Source: Paracyclopina nana (taxonomy: Eukaryota > Arthropoda > Copepoda > Cyclopoida > Cyclopettidae). Taken from it: a stretch of DNA of 64,000 bases. Under the pieces are notes generated by a model. That model was not told where the DNA came from. It ran no database searches and saw nothing but the letters and a program-made list of their open reading frames with translations. The stretch spans positions 9,114,001 through 9,178,000 of the forward strand of contig JAGUCH010000003.1 of assembly GCA_019096065.1 (NCBI GenBank). The letters run 5' to 3'. Positions 12,001 to 22,097 of the stretch are shown piece after piece (positions within the stretch are counted from its first letter, which is position 1; every line of letters starts with the position of its first letter). The translations under genes and the position numbers were made by a program.

Positions 12001-12104
12001 CTTTTGTTGGCCAATCAGTATTTCATTGGAAAATTCCACTTTTGTTGGCCAATCTCAAATCAAGAATAAGGAAAATAGGTTTCTAGCCTCAGATTCTCAG
12101 CATT
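12001..12104. repeat. Terminal remnant of the 82-bp satellite
   Basis: About 1.3 monomers continue after the inserted element (GTTGGCCAATCAGTATTTC and onward), with the same ATTTCATTGG variant as the copy at 8430-8460. The similarity stops after CTCAGCATTTTA near 12104. This is the right-hand boundary of the main array; the 47 bp before the CACTA end at 12152 are not satellite. Confidence 0.85.
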
Positions 12105-12151
12105 TTACAAGTGTAAAATCTTGCACATTAATCAATAAATTGTGTTTCTGT

Positions 12152-12168
12152 CCCCACTACGCAAATTT
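12152..12168 (+). repeat. Left terminal inverted repeat of the CACTA element
   Basis: CCCCACTACGCAAATTT matches the reverse complement of 20215-20231 base for base. CACTA begins at 12155. Outside lies TTTCTGT, with no convincing direct repeat of the right flank. Confidence 0.88.
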
Positions 12169-12546
12169 GCCGCCTTATGTTTAATAATCCAGCAAAAATC
12201 TCGCGAGAATTTTTTGGCTTTATCTTAATTTTTATTGGGGCATATCCTGCCAAAACACTTCTTGTACACGCAGCCTACTAGTCAAGAATTTTCATGCTTT
12301 ACTTAGTTTATCTTGCAAGATAAATTACTTGTAAATTCAGTAAATCACTTAGGTACACGAAGTTGTGCACTGAACAGTGTGGTAGCACTTAATGCGTAAA
12401 ATTGAGAAACAGGAAGTGTATTGACTGAAATAAACGCCTAAAATTTCAAGAAACATTAAGTGTTTCCCGGCTGTCCCCGGGCCCTGGGTAGGCCCAAATT
12501 AGGCCCCCTATGCTGAAATATGCCTTTGCTGATTGATTTTCATATT

Positions 12547-12552
12547 TTTATT
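12547..12552 (-). terminator. Poly(A) signal of the accessory gene
   Basis: AATAAA on the minus strand lies 85 bases beyond the predicted stop codon at 12637. Confidence 0.55.
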
Positions 12553-12636
12553 ATCATATTATATTGGTATATGTTAGTGTTGACTATGAATTTATGAGTC
12601 AAGAAATAAATGTGTCAACTAAAATGGCCATTTCAT

Positions 12637-15600
12637 CTACTTCTTTTCAGTCCTTGGAGTTACGGAACCAGAGGAAGAAGAGTCAGTGATGGGGAACCCA
12701 GACGGAATACTATCCCTGCACGACGATTCAAGAACCTAAAAATTAGATTGATGTTGTGAGAGGTTGACAATACTACAAGAAAGGATGTTTTGGACTCACG
12801 GGTGGATTGGGTTTCTTGGAGGTTGTGGGCTGAGGATCTTCGTAGTCAGACATGCAGTCATCCATCTGGAATAAATTGATCTTGTCAATTATTGTTAAGA
12901 GTATTGATAAGAAATCTCTCACCGTCTGTCCTCGTTGAACGCTGGATTCAACATCTTGAGTTGAAGGCTCTTCATTGTCTGATGACAACAGAACAGTTGG
13001 TGGCTCAATTTCATCCTCTTCATCTCGCATAGCCAACTCGTCTGCAACTTCCTGTCGAGATCTTTTTGCAACACTTCCAAATGGCATAGTTAGCCGTGGC
13101 TTGATTGGGGACTTCCTTTTTCTTGTAGGATTGTCAATTGGAACAACTACTTCTGGCATGTAGTCCAAGGCGTCAACTGAATACGTCTTAACAAGGCTGT
13201 TGATGTCAGTAATGCCTCTAACGACCTCCTTGTACAAAGCCGGGAGCTGAAAAGTTTAAAAACTCAAAAGTTTCTCGCAAGAAAGTTAGCCACAGTGGTT
13301 ACCTCTGGAATCATCTCATTAAAGTCAACTTGAAGGTTCCTGTAGTCAAGGCCCATGACATGGGCACTTGCGCAGATGATCCTTATGATCTCTTTGGGAT
13401 CCTCTGTCTCGTACACCATTTTTCTCTTGAGATCATCGAAGATTCGCTCGGGTGGTGGGATGTCCTTGTTGACATTTTCATCGTGTTTGGAGAATTCACC
13501 CCTGTCGGCAATCTTGGCATAGTGGCTTTCTCGAGAGATGACTTTAGACCTCTTTGTCTTGTTCTTGGGCAATGTATGCTTGTTTGCCTCGTAGAAGTCA
13601 AAGTCGCAATCAACAATTGCATTGCATGCATCCTCGTGCGTCCTGGTATTCTCTAGTGCACAGTTGATGAAGGCCGTCCTATCCACATTAAACATAACAG
13701 CGCACGGGTCACGCATCTCAGAGATATGACTAAGGTCAGCACCCGGTGCAACTGACAAGATCTCTTGAATCTTCAACATCAAATTTTTCTTCACCATTGT
13801 GAACAAGCCCTCAGGCAACGGCCTTTTATAGAAGGTCTGCATTTTCGTCGAGCTGAAAAGATGCTCGTTAAAGGAGATGATCGAAAATTTGCATTTCTTA
13901 CTTACTTTTTGCCATCGCCATAGATTAGATGTGCCCTTGCCAACGGGGTGAAAAAAGTTGTCAGCAATGTCTTGGCAAGCACGGTGTTCATGCCAATGAG
14001 CTGCATCTTATTCAGGTACGGCCCCAACAAGTCTGAGCATTGCTCCTTAAAAGAAGACATTAAGAATTAGTAAGATGAAGGTTACCAATGAACCACCCAA
14101 CGTACTTGGACGAAAGGAAAAGAAAAGTAAATGTCGCAAGGTTTGCCCATTTTGTTGAAGGGTGTAGGCCGGAACAAGATTGACCGAGCTTTGGACTTCA
14201 TCTCGATATTTCCTCGCATTGTTTTGATTGGACTCGCAGCAAAAGCCTTGCCTGTCATTGAAATGGTCCTACTCGAGATATCGTCCACCACTTTTTTCAT
14301 GGCCTAAAATTGTATCATTAGTGCAACTTTTGAAATGTTATGCCACAACAATACTTACATTAATTTTCGCAAATTTGTTGTCCACTTTCTTCAGAACAGA
14401 GGCCATCTCGAGTGATCGTTGATCCTCCAAGTTTCGGACCTCCTCCTTGAGTATATCATGAAATCTCACGAAGAACTCATTGAGCTTCATGTCGAGGTAA
14501 GCACGAGTAACCAGCGACTCACTTGGAGTTACATTCATCATCACGCTGCCCAAGACCTCGGAGCCTTCATAGTTGCCTAATTCCTAAAAAAAAGAAAAAT
14601 AAGAATGTGAATGTCAAGTAGCTGGTAAAAAAAATTACCACGGCATGCCCACGTGAAGTTGACGGCAATTCTTCATCATGCACAGAGTCCTCGTACTCAG
14701 CTGTGCCAACTACTCTTGACATTCTCTCCTCCATCTCGGCTAAAGAAACAGACGCAGTCGCTGAATTGCCTGTTGCAATTTCTGCAGCAGCTTCTGCCGC
14801 TTCCATGGCCTCGGCTTCTCGAAGAGCCTCAGCAGCAGCAGCAATGGCTTCGGCTTCTTCTTGTGCAGCTGCTTCTTTTGCAACTTTTGCCTCTTCTTTT
14901 TCCTTTTCACGTCTTAACCTGTCAATTTCATCAGCCTTAGCTTTTTCCAGTCTTGCCTCTTCCTCTTGCCTTTCCATTTCTCTAGCTTCCTCTTGCCTCA
15001 TCCTTTCTACTTCTTCCATTCTCTTTGCCTCCTCAGCTATTCTTGAGGCTTCTTCCGCTGCTCTTAGGGCCTCTCTAGCTTTTTCTGCTAATTCCTCAGC
15101 CTTAGCAGCTTGAGCAGCCCTTGCTGCAATTGCTACCTCTACGTTGGCTTTTTCTGCTGACTTTTTAGCCAAATTATCTGTAGCCGTTTTTGATATTTGT
15201 GCAGCCTTTGACACCCTCGCAGAAAAAGATTCATCGGCATTGGGATCGTCAATGAAACCACGGTTGCCCTCATCAACGCTTTCTTGGCTTGATGTCTCCA
15301 ATTCCTCCGAAGGAGAGCGTTCATTTTGAGGGACAGCGCTTGATCGTGTCTGCATCCGACGACCAGACGAAGATGGCATCGGCATAGGATTTCTTGGCTC
15401 CTTCTGAGCAACCCTTGTTCTTGGCTCCTTCTGGGCAACCTTAGGCCTCAAATTGGCAATCCCAGGTCCTCGGTCGGGTCCAGATTCAGAAGCTGACTCA
15501 TCAGTGATGACGGATTGGATGTTGAATCCTTTCTTGACTTCTTCTCTTGTCAATCGTTTTGTCCACGGCCTCATTGGAAAAGTCAGAGTTGTTTCATCTC

Positions 15601-16053
15601 GCCTCGGATAGTCGAAGTCTTTCATGACCTTCTCGTAATACATGTAGACCATGTTCTCATAATAATTGAGCCGGTCACCCTTGACGGTATGCTCGTTGAT
15701 TTCGAAGTTGAGATCTTCGATTAACATGTTCAACCGGAATTGGAGTAGCCCTATGAATTAGTCAATAGTGTAAAGTAATTGTAAGATATGTTATAAAAAT
15801 GAGTACCTTTCTCCACTCTAGCAAAAGCTCGGATGACTTTGTCCTCATTATCCATGAGGACAGGATTGGCAATTTTCCGGTTAATGTCCAAGAGCCGCAA
15901 GGAGACATCGATGTCAAAGACATCTTTAATCGTCTTTCCATCTTGAGAGAGATAGTCCATCGGAAGGAACGAGAAGACTTGATCCTCGGCGTCCAGGTCG
16001 GCTATGATCAGGCGATCATACTCTCCGTGCTTTTTTTTATCACTTTGAGACAT
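12637..16053 (-). CDS. CACTA accessory protein, 986 aa, nine exons, unknown family
   Basis: The exon model is 16053-15807, 15750-14639, 14583-14359, 14303-14106, 14045-13906, 13852-13303, 13246-12923, 12865-12800 and 12735-12637. All junctions are GT-AG and phase-compatible, giving 987 codons with the stop. Residues ~1-130 form a conserved-looking globular region. Residues ~255-425 are a highly charged Ala/Glu/Lys/Arg coiled coil. Residues ~480-820 are globular with several Cys and no motif I recognise. At ~908 there is a hydrophobic-acidic patch, TVLLSSDNEE, like a SUMO-interaction motif. It lies divergently next to the transposase inside one pair of TIRs, so it is probably the element's second protein (DNA-binding or assembly role, inferred). 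If the last donor is skipped, translation ends at 12773 instead. I found no frameshift or stop. Confidence 0.8.
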
Positions 16054-16491
16054 AATTTTCGAATTTTTTTCTTGAAAAAGAGCGTTACGGCCAATTTTCT
16101 TTCACCTATTGTCGTTTGGCGAGAAATAAACAAATAATTTCACGCGGCAGGATTAATTTTCAACGGTTTTTCTGACTTAATGTTTCTCTCGTGTTTGTTG
16201 CATAAACAATCACAGCTACATTAAGTGACCTCCTCATGAGCAACTGCAAAATAGGAAGTGGCAGCTGTTGTGTTTCCTGTTCAGCTAACGGCTCAGAAAG
16301 CGACATTCTTTAAAACATTTCGTAATAATCGTATTCTTGCCAAATTCAACATTTTTTGGTCATCCAACTTTCGCCTCCGCAATATACGAATTGCTGGGCT
16401 TGACGTAAGTATTACTGGCATACAAAACATCTGACATCTCAGTTCAATTTGCCTTTTTTTGTCATGTTAGAAAACTGACGACGAAGAAGAA
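16054..16491. promoter_or_regulatory. Shared divergent promoter region of the two CACTA genes
   Basis: The two start codons face away from each other across about 440 bp. The plus side contains a likely 5'-UTR intron: donor GTAAGT near 16405 and acceptor TTAG ending near 16470, just before the ATG at 16492. Short repeats of the type AACAGGAAGTG and ACATTAAGTG occur near 12404-12462 and 16220-16260, in both the subterminal and central regions, and could be binding sites for an element-encoded protein. That last point is inference. Confidence 0.6.
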
Positions 16492-19400
16492 ATGCCTCCA
16501 ATAAGGCGTGACAAGAGGAGGGAACATCAGGAAGCAGGCGCTACTGGAAATAAGGCGAAATGGCGAAGCCGGGAGCGACGACGAGCTCAGCGTATGCTGT
16601 CCAAGTTAGGTCAAGATCTTCGAGAGATCAAAGATAATGTTCGCCAGGACGCAATCACTTTGGATAGGATTGCTCACCGCAATGAAACTACGTAAGTGAA
16701 GCGATTTGAACTCGTTATTTGCTACATGGCACAATTACATATCTTTGTCTTTAGTGGTAATGCTCGAGATCAACAAAATCCGATTGACGACCTCTTTCGC
16801 CAAGAAACTGCAATACATGATGTTGAAGCCAGGATTGACCGTGTCGTCTCAGTTCACCTTGCGGATGATGATGACACTTCTTCTCTTGCTTCATCTACGG
16901 ATCATTTGTCAAGATCAATGAGTACTCAGTCTGTTTCATCTGGAAGAAGGTCTGTGTCCACAGATTCCAGTATGCCCCCACTCGAGGCATCTCCACCAAG
17001 AGTCGCTCGTGCTTTGCCTTTGAGGGATGTCGACCATCTTGTCAATAACTTGACACCTGTAGGCCTTTCTAGGCCTCTGAGAATCAACGATGACTCTCCT
17101 GAATTTGCTGTCACTCCGGCACCTGCTGCCACGCCACCACCCATCATTGATTTGAGTAGTGACTACACAATTCCTTCATTCGAAGAAACTTTCTCAAGTC
17201 AGTTGTCAGATACTTCCTCTTCCATTCATCCTCTTGGCGAGACTAACAGGTTCAATCCGGATATCAATGTGGAAATTGAGTTGACAAAATTGAAGATAAC
17301 TGACGATGACGCCCCAGAAAGTAGCGATCATGACTCGCTAGTAGATGATGACGAATGGATGAACGACTGGATGTTGTCATCAGATGACGAGAACGAGGAT
17401 GCGGCAAATGACCAAGCCGGAACGTCAAATGCCCAAGTAGCAGGAACTTCAAATGGCCAAGTTTCAAATGATGCAAACGCCAAGGAGGATGCTCGACCAA
17501 TGGCTGACGTTTTCTCTCAAGAAAGTGTTATGGGAGATGACTTGTCCCAGCTAGGGGCTGCTGCTTTGCCCAATCCTGATGAGCCCGATGATCCGTATTT
17601 TCCAGCAAAGGAGGATGACAATGACTTTTATGGGGCCAACTACAGGTTGACTCAAGCATCTGTTCGACGCCATGTCAAGAAAGAAGAGCAAATGGGAACT
17701 TTGCGCTACAAGAACAAGAGTCTGTTTGACTTGTTTTCAAGCGTCATTCAACAACGAGGCATTGGCGCCAGCGCTGAAAGTGACTTGTGGGAAATCTTTC
17801 GAGGTTATCTACCACAACGTAAGCTGCAAGGATTAAGGTCCACAAAGAAGCGATTCTTGGACAAGCAGCCAAATGTTGTGATGTTCTACGAGTTCCTTAA
17901 CTTAGAAACGCGAGAAGTTGTCAAAGTAGAGTCTTCAGTCTATCCTAAGGGCCAATTTCCACGAGATAAATGGTCCAAAATTTCCGAATATGCTAAGACA
18001 ACAATCTCGGATATTTGGAATCACTCTACCGCTGTTCACAACACGGATTTCAGAGGAGCAATTTATCAGCAATACGTTGGTCTTGACATTTTTATGGATG
18101 GATTGCCATGCAGCAAAAGCGGAGCTGACCAGCTGAACATGGTTCTTGTGAGAATTTCACCATGCAGGACCAAGTACGTCTATGCAATGCATCTCTATCG
18201 CAAGGAGTCCTCTTGGAATCCATTGAAAATCCTCCAAGAAGTTATTGATGAAATCAAGGATTCATCTCTCAAGATCCGACAAGTTATTGGTGATGGCCCG
18301 ATCCGAGCCAAATTGAAATGCTTGAAGCAATGGAATGGATCCTACTCGTGTGAGTTTTGCTTTGCAAAGGGATTCAGAATTGGAAATAGAACTGTCTTTC
18401 CAAGTGACACGTTCAAATCCCGGCGACGATCTCGATATTGGTGGCATGACATGGCATCTGCTATCGCTAGTCAAGGAATTGACAACTTCACCCAAGAACA
18501 ACTCCTTGGTCTAACAGGAGCGTCACCATTGGCACTGCTTCCCGAATTTGACATGACATCTCAATTCACTTTGGAACCGATGCACAACTTTGGTGGATGT
18601 GTGAAGCAAATCATTCGCCTAATGATTGGTCTGTCATCATCAAGTCAAAAACAATTCAGCGCAGCCCAGCTGACTTTGATCCGAGCATTCGATGCTCGCT
18701 GGGTCAAAATAAAGTTGCCTCGCGAATTCAACAGGGATCCACGATCAATGGAATCTTGCATTAAGTTCTACAAGACGCAAGAATACCTGTCAATTGCCAT
18801 TGGTGGGTTCTTGGCATTTGCGGATGCTTTCTACGGACAAGCCTACTATGCTGATCATTACCGTGTGTGGCTCACCTTCTGCTATGTCCTTCGCACTGTT
18901 CTTTTCGATAACCAGCTCTTCCAAGAAATAGTCGATAGGTCCAAATTGGACAAGATTGTTGGCTACCTGTACACTCTTTTTGAGACGACCTTTGGAGTGA
19001 TGAACTGTACGTAGAACATTCATAACTTCATGACCCATGTTCTTGAAGTTAGAGCCAAGTCTCGTATGCCTGCACTTAGCGCTTTATCTTTTGAGGGACA
19101 CCTCGGAAAAGTCAAGAGATGCATGAAGCCAAATACGCCAAGTATGCCGAAGCAGGTCATGAACAATCTCTTCCTTGGAAACAGGCAAAACCATGACTGT
19201 GACAATATGGTCCGATTGACATGCAGCGAATACCAAAGAACTGCAGACAACTTGATCTACACCAACACTCGAGAGTTCTACAAGATCATCACCACCCAAG
19301 ACACAACTTACACTTGCAAACGGTATTTCACGAAGACTTTTGCAACTCCGGAATGCAGTAACCTCAATTGGCGTTTGGTGGGAGTTGCTCGTTGGTTCTC

Positions 19401-19506
19401 CTTAGAAGATGCCCAAGTTGTTGTCGAGAAGAAAGATGTTGTCGGTAAAGCAATTCTTGACAAACACATCATCATCGCAATTCCACTGGATTCTTTTTTC
19501 ACTTAA
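16492..19506 (+). pseudogene. tnp2-like CACTA transposase, two exons, one internal amber codon
   Basis: Exon 1 is 16492-16691 (donor GTAAGT) and exon 2 is 16755-19506, giving 983 codons plus stop. The first ~320 residues are acidic and Ser-rich, with an IIDLSSD patch at ~197-203. The catalytic part follows: Asp515 in MDGLPCSKSG and Asp580 in VIGDGP fit the DDE family pattern of FxxDGLPxxKSS and CDAPAR. A Cys-x2-Cys (SCEFC) follows, then EFDMTSQFTLEPMHNF and a C-terminal FHLGKxKR-type block (FEGHLGKVKRC). At 19012-19014 (residue 820) the frame reads TAG between MNCT and NIHNFMTH; relatives have a Tyr-Asn-x-His here, so one base change explains it. The frame continues openly on both sides. Without readthrough the protein loses its last 164 residues, so I call it a very young pseudogene or a readthrough gene. 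Confidence 0.85.
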
Positions 19507-19688
19507 TATGTTCTAAGTTAACTCGTAAGAGACACATATAGGACCTTAGCCTTGTGCACGATGCTTTCTAAAGAAGCTGCACCTAAGGTCAATATTGGCA
19601 GTTGATTTTGCATGCCAATTGTAGTGTTCTCTGAGTTTTTGCTAATATTTCATGTATGTCGTAATAACATTAAAACAGGAAAGTTTCC

Positions 19689-19694
19689 AATAAA
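19689..19694 (+). terminator. Poly(A) signal of the transposase gene
   Basis: AATAAA lies 183 bases past the transposase stop codon. The region from here to the right TIR is non-coding subterminal DNA. Confidence 0.6.
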
Positions 19695-20214
19695 GCAAAG
19701 TGCACATGTCAATTATCTACTGCTCTTTCTTTCGGTCGCAAACATTCATGAACTACTCTTGCACTTGTTTAAAGTTGAAAAGATGCATTAGACATGAATA
19801 ACTTTAAAAATAATGCCTTTATTGATGAATGTCACAAATCGCTTACCTTTCTAATGCCAAAAAGGGAAGATTTCAAAGCAACAAATTAGTTATTAGTGCA
19901 AACGCTACTTTTTCAATGAAAAGAAAACTGACTTAGTAACTATCACTATATATGCCAAGAAATAAGTACAGATTTTACACCTAAATAAATTATGTACGAG
20001 ATGTAGCACATATAAACCACTAGATTTGGACAAAAAATCTTAATGTCACCTTGAAATATATTGTATTGGAGATGTAAGAAGTGGGTGGCTTGACTTCTAA
20101 AAAAAAAAAGATTTCTTGCGAGAACTAGTATAAGTACAAGTACTACATCTCGGTAACCATCAAATGGGCCGAGATGTAAGAAGTGCCACGCGAGATACAC
20201 TTACAGCCTATAAA

Positions 20215-20231
20215 AAATTTGCGTAGTGGGG
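20215..20231 (-). repeat. Right terminal inverted repeat of the CACTA element
   Basis: AAATTTGCGTAGTGGGG is the complement of the left terminus. Just inside it, GATGTAAGAAGTG occurs twice (about 20072 and 20174), facing the ACACTTCTT motif near the left end. Confidence 0.88.
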
Positions 20232-20308
20232 GTTGGAAAGGTTTATATTTAATTTGCAATAAAAACTGGACACAATCTGCTTACTTTTTCTATCATTGAA
20301 ATAATACT

Positions 20309-22097
20309 ATTTAAGGAAAACCTTCGCAGAATTTTCAATAACCACTCTAGCGGCACCAAGAGCTTTTAGAAAATCTTATGGACCATCTTGAGGGGCTACC
20401 TCTAGATAGTCACCATGCCAAAGGGTTTTGCCCCTGGGCCCCTGGGAGGGGAGATATTGGCCCTCAAAGTTTTGGGAAATTCTTATGAAGTAAAACTTTG
20501 GGCCCCTCTCACGGCCCTATGAAGCAACTTTTATCTACCCATTTTTTGGTCATTGTTGGGCCCCCTAAGGGTGTTTTTGGAAATGGGATAAAAGTTGTCG
20601 CACTGCATGCCCACTGTGCTCCAAGGGGCAAAATGTGAATTTTAGGGGTTAACTTTGGAGCAAAATTGAGGGAACTCCCCCCGGTTGAATTTTGTTCATT
20701 TTTTGCACAGTGTCAGTCAAAGATGAGTACTTTCAAATAAAAAAATAAAAAAATGGTCCATTTTTGATTGGAGCCAGATATTGTCCGTCAAAGTTTTGCT
20801 AATTTTAGCCATAATAACTTTGTTTAACAGACTTCAGATTCATGACCTAAAAATGAAATTTTATTATAATAATAATATGTTGTGAACATTTTTTATTATA
20901 GTCATTTTTTGTTTTGGCAGCATCTGGGGGTACTTCTATAATAAACATTTTAGGATTTTTGGAAAAAATGGTTTAATTATAAAACCTTAGTTTCTGAATG
21001 ATAAAATGAAAATGCATGAACTGGAAATGAAATTTTATTATAAATATGGGGTATAAAGAGCAACTTTTATTATTGTCATACTTAGGTGTTCTTAATTTTA
21101 GGGGCAGTTATTTGATAAAAACTAATACATTTACTGTTAAAGTACCCCCAAAAATGATCCATCACTATAATGACAAAAATAAAAGTTGTTGAATATACCA
21201 CATATTTATAATAAAATTTCATTTTTAGCTCAATATATATAAGTTCATTTAACAAATAGATAAGTTTAAACAAGACTGATGTATGTTTATTATAAAAGTA
21301 TCTTAAAACACAATCAAACCTCATTTTAGTAAAAATAAAAGTTGCTTGCCACAACCAATAATTATAATAAAATTTCATTTTTGAAGGTGAAAAATGAATT
21401 ATGTATCATACAAACTTAATTCTTGCAACTAACACCATTTTTTACAAAAAATCATAGAACTTTTATTAAGGAAGTACCCCCAGATGCTGCCAAAACAAAA
21501 AATGACTATAATAAAAAATGTTCACAACATATCATTATTATAATAAAATTTCATTTTAGGTCATGAATCTGAAGTCTGTTAAACAAAGTTATTATGGCTA
21601 AAATTAGCAAAACTTTGACGGACAATATCTGGCTCCAATCAAAAATGGACCATTTTTTTATTTTTTTATTTGAAAGTACTCATCTTTGACTGACACTGTG
21701 CAAAAAATGAACAAAATTCAACCGGGGGGAGTTCCCTCAATTTTGCTCCAAAGTTAACCCCTAAAATTCACATTTTGCCCCTTGGAGCACAGTGGGCATG
21801 CAGTGCGACAACTTTTATCCCATTTCCAAAGACACCCTTAGGGGGCCCAACAATGACCAAAAAATGGGTAGGTAAAAGTTGCTTCATAGGGCCGTGAGAG
21901 GGGCCCAAAGTTTTACTTCATAAGAATTTCCCAAAACTTTGAGGGCCAATATCTCCCCTCCCAGGGGCCCAGGGGCAAAACCCTTTGGCTTGGTGACTAT
22001 CTAGGGGTAGCCCCTCAAGATGGTCCATAAGATTTTCTAAAAGCTCTCGGTGCCGCTAGAGTGGTTATTGAAAATTCTGCGAAGGTTTTCCTTAAAT
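20309..22097. mobile_element. Near-perfect 1.8-kb palindrome (foldback element)
   Basis: The sequence starting ATTTAAGGAAAACCTTCGC at 20309 is mirrored by the one ending GGTTTTCCTTAAAT at 22097. The arms are about 890 bp each with only scattered mismatches, and the centre is near 21204. The outer parts contain runs of G and C (CCCCTGGGCCCCTGGGAGG). The inner parts are very AT-rich and repeat AAATGAAATTTTATTATAA about every 160-180 bp (near 20848, 21031, and in reverse near 21228, 21385 and 21561). There is no open frame of note and I cannot find a clear target duplication. It lies 77 bp from the CACTA right end. Confidence 0.88.

Larger units (their letters stand above)
12152..20231. mobile_element. 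Autonomous-type CACTA (EnSpm-like) DNA transposon, two genes
   Basis: The ends are 17-bp perfect inverted repeats, CCCCACTACGCAAATTT at 12152-12168 and its complement at 20215-20231, and contain the CACTA signature. Subterminal regions carry repeated ACTTCTT/AAGAAGT motifs (about 12256, 20077, 20179), as is usual for this superfamily. Two genes are transcribed outward from a shared central region: a tnp2-like transposase (16492-19506, plus) and an accessory protein (12637-16053, minus). This two-gene layout resembles plant CACTA elements. I cannot define a clean 3-bp target duplication, because C or G runs follow CACTA at both ends. The one obvious lesion is an amber codon in the transposase. 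Confidence 0.85.

Noticed and set aside
14653-15724. Plus-strand frames opposite the accessory gene (for example 14703-15113)
   Set aside because: They are antisense shadows of the Ala/Glu/Lys-rich coiled coil, whose minus-strand exons join in phase.
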